Source of the DNA: Moraxellaceae bacterium
GTDB lineage: Bacteria; Pseudomonadota; Gammaproteobacteria; Pseudomonadales; Moraxellaceae
Length of the DNA: 9,691 nt
Reading direction: 5' to 3'
Assembly: GCA_030684415.1 (NCBI GenBank)
Contig: JAUXNL010000209.1
Location: 1 to 9,691 of the forward strand
A model generated the notes under the pieces. It saw only the letters and a list, made by a program, of their open reading frames with translations. It did no database searches and had not been told where the DNA came from. Shown here piece after piece: positions 5,994-9,691 of this stretch. Each line of letters opens with the position of its first letter. Position 1 is the stretch's first letter. Made by a program: the position numbers and the translations under genes.

Positions 5994-6998
5994 ATGAGCG
6001 GAAAAATCGACAGTAGCGATACCTTGCTGCGCCAGTGGGAAATGCTGCGCCTGATCCCCCAGAGCGCCTACCGGATTACCACCGGCGAACTGGTCTCGCG
6101 GCTGGAATCCTTGGGCTATCCCGTCACCCAGCGAACGGTTCAACGCGACCTGCAAAAGCTCTCGGTCAATTTCCCGATCAGCTGCGACGAAGGCAGCACC
6201 CGGCCCGGCTGGTTCTGGATGGAAAAGGCCTCGCTGGATATTCCGAACCTCTCCATTTCGGATGCCTTGAGTATCAAGATGATGGAGAACTACCTGACCC
6301 CGCTCTTGCCCACCGCCATATTGGACTCCCTTCGGGGCCGCTTCGATCTGGCCGAGAAACGGCTGGAGTCTGTCAACAACCCGCTAACCCGTTGGACGGA
6401 CAAGATCCGGACCGTGACGCCAGGTCAGCCGCTACAAGCACCCGCCATTGCACCGGACGTGCTCTCCGTGATCCAGAGCGCGCTGGTGAATGAACGACAA
6501 ATTGCAGCGCGCTACCAAGGGCGCAGCGGCAAGCCCGCCACCGACTTCACGCTGCATCCGCTGGCGCTGGTGCTACGCGGCCCTATCAGCTATCTCGTGG
6601 CGCGTGCCTTCGAATACGAAGACGTCCGACTTTATGCCATGCATCGCTTCGAGGCTGCCACCGAAACGGAAGACCGTATCGTGGTGCCGCCAAACTTTGA
6701 TATCGATGACTTCATTGCCACCGGCGCGTTGAACTTCGGTAGTGGTGAAACCATTGCTCTGACGCTGCGAGTCAGCCTGGCACTGAAAACCACGCTGATG
6801 GAGTCCCCGCTGAGTGCGGACATGACGCTCACTGAGGATGGCGACCGCTTCCGGGTACATGCGGAAGTACCCAACACCTGGCAGCTCCGCTGGTGGATTC
6901 AGTCGCAAGGGCCGGATGTGGAAGTGTTGGAGCCTGACACGCTGAGACACCAGATTATGGCTAGCGTTCAAGAAACACTGGCGCTCTACAAGGTCTGA
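5994..6998 (+). CDS. WYL-domain transcriptional regulator
   Basis: 334 aa. The N-terminal winged helix-turn-helix is at about 12-75, with recognition-helix region PVTQRTVQRDLQKLS at 43-57. A linker helix region follows to about 150. The WYL domain is at about 158-225: LHPLALVLRG, ISYLVARAFEYEDVRLYAMHRF. At the name-giving Trp-Tyr-Leu the protein has Ser-Tyr-Leu. A WCX-type C-terminal domain follows (about 250-330, including TWQLRWWIQSQGPDVEVLEP). The family consists of dimeric regulators that sense a ligand, often nucleic acid, through the WYL fold; BrxR and CapW control phage-defence loci. A TTG at 5937 would add 19 residues of poor quality; the ATG at 5994 has AGGA seven bases upstream and begins the conserved part. 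It follows the tail-anchored protein gene by 66 bases. Likely targets are the 18-bp sites at 4549, 4633 and perhaps 3482. Confidence 0.92.
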   Translation: MSGKIDSSDTLLRQWEMLRLIPQSAYRITTGELVSRLESLGYPVTQRTVQRDLQKLSVNFPISCDEGSTRPGWFWMEKASLDIPNLSISDALSIKMMENYLTPLLPTAILDSLRGRFDLAEKRLESVNNPLTRWTDKIRTVTPGQPLQAPAIAPDVLSVIQSALVNERQIAARYQGRSGKPATDFTLHPLALVLRGPISYLVARAFEYEDVRLYAMHRFEAATETEDRIVVPPNFDIDDFIATGALNFGSGETIALTLRVSLALKTTLMESPLSADMTLTEDGDRFRVHAEVPNTWQLRWWIQSQGPDVEVLEPDTLRHQIMASVQETLALYKV

Positions 6999-7021
6999 CG
7001 CACCATCACATTTATTCCCCG

Positions 7022-9298
7022 CTAAGTTGAGCCAGTCTCAGTGTTGACCCTCCACCACCCTGGCATCATGGCGCGCGCCTGCAATCGCGTATAGCGCTTG
7101 TCCAGCAACATGACGACGCCCGTATCCGTTTCAGTGCGAATCACTCGCCCAGCCGCTTGAATCACCTTCTGCATGCCGGGAATGAAGTAGGCGTACTCGA
7201 ATCCTTTCCCGAATCGCTGCTCCATGCGCCGGCGGATCTCTTCGTTCACAGGGCTAATGGCCGGCATACCGAGCGTGGTTATGAAGACGCCAATCAGGCG
7301 CGCGCCGGGCAAATCAACGCCTTCGCCAAACGCTCCGCCCAACACACAGAAACCGACTTGCTGGGAGCGGTCCGAAAACGCGGCAAGAAAATCCTCTCTC
7401 CCCTGCTCGCCCATGCCACCAGATTGCACACGAGTGGGAATGTCCGGATAGCGGGCATTAAAACGAGTGTGCACTTCCTGCAAATAGGCATAGCTGCTGA
7501 AGAACGCCATGTAGTTTCCCGGGCATGCGCTGAATTGCGTGGCGATACGCTCAACCACCCGCTCCAGGCTATCGCCCCGGTCGGCATACCGGGTGGATAG
7601 CCGGGTATCAATCAGCACCTGCAACTGCTCTGCCTGGAACGGTGAGGGCACGTCCACGAAGCCTGTGTTGGCTGGCAGCCCCAGCATGTCCTGGAAGTAA
7701 TGGGCGGGCTGCAATGTTGCGCTGAACAAGGTGGTGCTGGCCGCGGTCTGGAAGCGCTTCTCAAGAAAAGGGGCCGGCAGGATATTGCGGATACTCAAGG
7801 TGCTCGCCGTTTCCGGATCAAAGGGGTCGTGCACTTCCACATCGACAATCGAGTGATCGCCCAGCACGTCGGCCAGCTTGAGAAAGGCCGACACCTCAAA
7901 ATAGAACTCCAGAAAAGCAGCGTCGTGCCCCTCCGGCTTTTCACTCAAGTGATCGTTGATCTGACTGGCCAGGCGCTGCAGTGCTTTGACGAGATCGGCC
8001 GGAATCGTTTCATAAAGACGATACGCGTCCGTCTGCTCACGGAAGGCCTTGTGCCACGCTTCCCATGCCCGGTCGAAGCCGGCACGCAAACGGGCAGGCC
8101 CGGCTGCACGAGCAGCGACCAGCGCAGACGACGACAATGACGACGAGTACATGGCCCGGGCACGATCAATCAGGTTGTGCGCTTCGTCCACCAGCACCGT
8201 CACTTGCCACTCGAATTGGGTGGTAAAGGCGTACATCAGCGCGCTGAGATCAAAGTAGTAGTTGTAGTCCCCCACAAACACATCCGACCAGCGCGCCATT
8301 TCCTGCGCGAGGTAATACGGGCAGATGCTGTGGCGCCTGGCGATGTCCTTCACCTCCTCGTGGGTCAGCCACCTTCGTGTCGCGGCATCTTCACGAGCCG
8401 CCGGCAGGCGGTCATAAAAACCCTGGGCCAATGGGCAGGAGTCCCCGTGGCAGGCACGGTCCGGATACACACAGGCCTTCTCGCGCGAGACATATTCGAG
8501 CACACGCAGGGGTAGCGCGGGATTAGCGTCGTGGATTGATCGCATGGCCTCGAGTGCCAGCTGCCGTCCTGGGGTTTTGGCGGTCAGGAAAATCACCCGG
8601 TCGCGCGCGCATTCGCCCATCGCCCGGAGCTGTGGGTAAAGCGTGGCCAGCGTCTTGCCGATACCGGTGGTGGCTTGAGCCAGGAGCGTCTGTTCATCAC
8701 GCGCGGCACGGAACACATTGACGGCAAGCGCGCGCTGCCCTGTTCGGAATTGCGGGTAGGGAAAGCGCAGTTGCATCAGCGCCGCATCGCGCGCCTCACG
8801 GTGAGTGGTTTCTTGCTGCGCCCATGCCAGAAAGATCTGGCACTGCTGCTGAAAGAATGAAGCCAGTTCTTCCGCGACGTAGGTCTCCTGCTCGATGGTT
8901 TCGTCGCCGGTCAGGATATTGAGGTAAACCAGAGCAATCGTCAGGCTCGTAAATTCACGTTCTTTGCACAGCATGCTGCCGTACATTTTGGCCTGCGCCC
9001 AATGCACGGCCCGCTGATTCGCGGGCAAATGGCTCAGGCCGGCGCGATGCGTTTTGATTTCTTCCAGCGTCTGCGTATCAGGATTGAAGCCGTCGGCACG
9101 GCCATTCAGTGCCAAGACGTCATGTTCACCGGCAAGGCGGATTTCAGTTTCGTAGTTGGCAGGCCGGCGCTGTTTGATCAGTTGATGCCCCGCAATGCCT
9201 TCTGCTGCCGTTGGCCCCGGTGTGAACCGACGATCCAGATCCCCGGCTTTGGCAGTAAAGGCCACCAGAGCACCCACGCTGATGCGGTAGCGCTTCAT
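7022..9298 (-). CDS. DinG/XPD-type Fe-S DNA helicase fused to an N-terminal PD-(D/E)XK nuclease domain
   Basis: 758 aa from the ATG at 9298, which overlaps the stop of the upstream nuclease gene as ATGA. A longer frame to 9364 lies inside that gene and is not needed. Residues 1-170 form a RecB/Cas4-like nuclease: Glu33 and His38 (AEGIAGH), Asp69 (GRADG), Glu80-x-Lys82 (EEIK) and Gln102-x3-Tyr106. The superfamily 2 helicase follows: Q-motif-like RTGQ near 185-188, Walker A ATTGIGKT at 209-216, DEAH at 371-374, and motif VI QAAGRVIR at 714-721. Four cysteines at 276, 283, 288 and 326, between motifs I and II, match the [4Fe-4S] site of XPD/DinG helicases. All key residues of both domains are present, so both activities should work. 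Expected role: unwinding and degrading DNA intermediates in repair, together with the FAN1-like nuclease. The stop is 23 bases from the convergent WYL gene and no clear terminator is visible. Confidence 0.93.
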   Translation of the reverse strand: MKRYRISVGALVAFTAKAGDLDRRFTPGPTAAEGIAGHQLIKQRRPANYETEIRLAGEHDVLALNGRADGFNPDTQTLEEIKTHRAGLSHLPANQRAVHWAQAKMYGSMLCKEREFTSLTIALVYLNILTGDETIEQETYVAEELASFFQQQCQIFLAWAQQETTHREARDAALMQLRFPYPQFRTGQRALAVNVFRAARDEQTLLAQATTGIGKTLATLYPQLRAMGECARDRVIFLTAKTPGRQLALEAMRSIHDANPALPLRVLEYVSREKACVYPDRACHGDSCPLAQGFYDRLPAAREDAATRRWLTHEEVKDIARRHSICPYYLAQEMARWSDVFVGDYNYYFDLSALMYAFTTQFEWQVTVLVDEAHNLIDRARAMYSSSLSSSALVAARAAGPARLRAGFDRAWEAWHKAFREQTDAYRLYETIPADLVKALQRLASQINDHLSEKPEGHDAAFLEFYFEVSAFLKLADVLGDHSIVDVEVHDPFDPETASTLSIRNILPAPFLEKRFQTAASTTLFSATLQPAHYFQDMLGLPANTGFVDVPSPFQAEQLQVLIDTRLSTRYADRGDSLERVVERIATQFSACPGNYMAFFSSYAYLQEVHTRFNARYPDIPTRVQSGGMGEQGREDFLAAFSDRSQQVGFCVLGGAFGEGVDLPGARLIGVFITTLGMPAISPVNEEIRRRMEQRFGKGFEYAYFIPGMQKVIQAAGRVIRTETDTGVVMLLDKRYTRLQARAMMPGWWRVNTETGST

Positions 9299-9691
9299 GC
9301 GTCGTCCCAGCGGGCATGCATCACCCGGCACGGGATGCCGTGACGGGCGAAGTAGTCCATCCACCGAGCCTGATTGTCTTGCACGCGATCTCCCGGGCCC
9401 TTCACTTCAATCAACTCATAGCGCCCTTCAGCCGGCATAAACGCAATCAGATCCGGAAAGCCGGACCGGTTAGCGCGCAGGTCAGACAGCATGCGCAGGA
9501 ATATCGCGCGAAGATGGGCTCGGGGGATGAGCGCGAGCGCCGCGTCCAGCAAAGATTCGTTCACCCATTCCCAGAACACGAAGTGATTCTGCACGCCATG
9601 TTTTTGCCGCCACCGCTCGAGCAGCCACTGCGCATAGTCCGTCGCCTCCAGGCGCTCCAGCGCTGCGTCGATATCGGCTTGGCGCTTGTCG
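9295..9691 (-). CDS. fan1: FAN1-like structure-specific nuclease, C-terminal VRR-NUC domain (N-terminus beyond the right edge)
   Basis: The frame is open from the right edge (9691) to a TGA at 9295, giving the last 131 residues of a larger protein. A GTG at 9594 is not a real start: coherent helical sequence (for example LERLEATDYAQWLLERW) precedes it in frame. The visible part contains NHFVFWEWVNESLLD, then ANRSGFPDL, YELIEVKGPGDR and VQDNQARWMDYF. These are the PD, E-x-K and Gln signatures of the VRR-NUC nuclease fold in the arrangement typical of bacterial FAN1 (phosphodiesterase I-type, 5' flap and interstrand-crosslink repair nuclease). The catalytic Asp, Glu and Lys are all present. Its stop overlaps the helicase start by 4 nt, so the two are translationally coupled and probably work in the same repair process. 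The family's N-terminal SAP-like and TPR-like parts would lie outside the window. Confidence 0.92.
   Translation of the reverse strand, partial: DKRQADIDAALERLEATDYAQWLLERWRQKHGVQNHFVFWEWVNESLLDAALALIPRAHLRAIFLRMLSDLRANRSGFPDLIAFMPAEGRYELIEVKGPGDRVQDNQARWMDYFARHGIPCRVMHARWDDA

Noticed and set aside
6999..7045. Possible terminator between the convergent WYL and helicase genes
   Set aside because: Only a 4-bp dyad (TGAG/CTCA) is present and no T-run, so there is no convincing hairpin terminator.
7157..7600. Plus-strand 147-codon frame, and similar plus-strand frames at 7700-8140 and 9002-9343
   Set aside because: Antisense shadows of the nuclease-helicase coding sequence, with no recognisable domains or start signals.
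9299..9364. Longer helicase start at 9364
   Set aside because: The extra 22 residues lie inside the VRR-NUC coding sequence and precede the conserved start. The ATG at 9298 forms an ATGA overlap with the upstream stop.

Overview
The window reads as a chromosomal stretch of a moderately GC-rich proteobacterium, most likely gammaproteobacterial and Pseudomonas-like. That assignment rests on the style of the FAN1 (VRR-NUC) and Rad3/DinG-type helicase pair, on codon use, and on Shine-Dalgarno starts. It is an inference and no database was consulted. No rRNA, tRNA, CRISPR array, transposase or integrase was seen.

Layout. (1) Positions 1-3192, minus strand: two tightly coupled genes (ATGA overlap). 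The first is a 648-aa P-loop NTPase. The second is an unrecognised protein of at least 416 aa whose frame is open to the left edge. The NTPase has the motif order of DptF/DndF-type restriction ATPases, so this looks like part of an anti-phage or DNA-restriction operon; the rest would lie to the left. (2) Positions 3193-4487, minus strand: a Nudix hydrolase fused to an unknown C-terminal domain. It appears to be frameshifted near 3775-3790, with the rest of its C-terminus readable in another frame. The DNA below it, roughly 3193-3540, is AT-richer and holds inverted repeats. (3) Positions 4488-4700: a divergent intergenic region with two near-palindromic 18-bp sites in inverted orientation. A third, 16/18-identical copy lies at 3482-3499. 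(4) Positions 4701-6998, plus strand: a three-gene operon with a zinc-ribbon multi-pass membrane protein, a tail-anchored helical protein, and a WYL-domain transcriptional regulator. (5) Positions 7022-9691, minus strand and convergent with (4): the C-terminal VRR-NUC domain of a FAN1-like nuclease, which enters from the right edge. It is coupled by another ATGA overlap to a helicase with an Fe-S cluster signature and an N-terminal PD-(D/E)XK nuclease domain.

Working model (inference). Blocks 1 and 2 look like an acquired accessory or defence module. The WYL regulator of block 4 is the obvious candidate to bind the repeated 18-bp sites and control the divergent promoters and perhaps the NTPase operon. 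Block 5 looks like a resident DNA-repair operon. The most novel material is the NTPase/unknown-protein pair, the operator trio and the zinc-ribbon/tail-anchored/WYL cassette.
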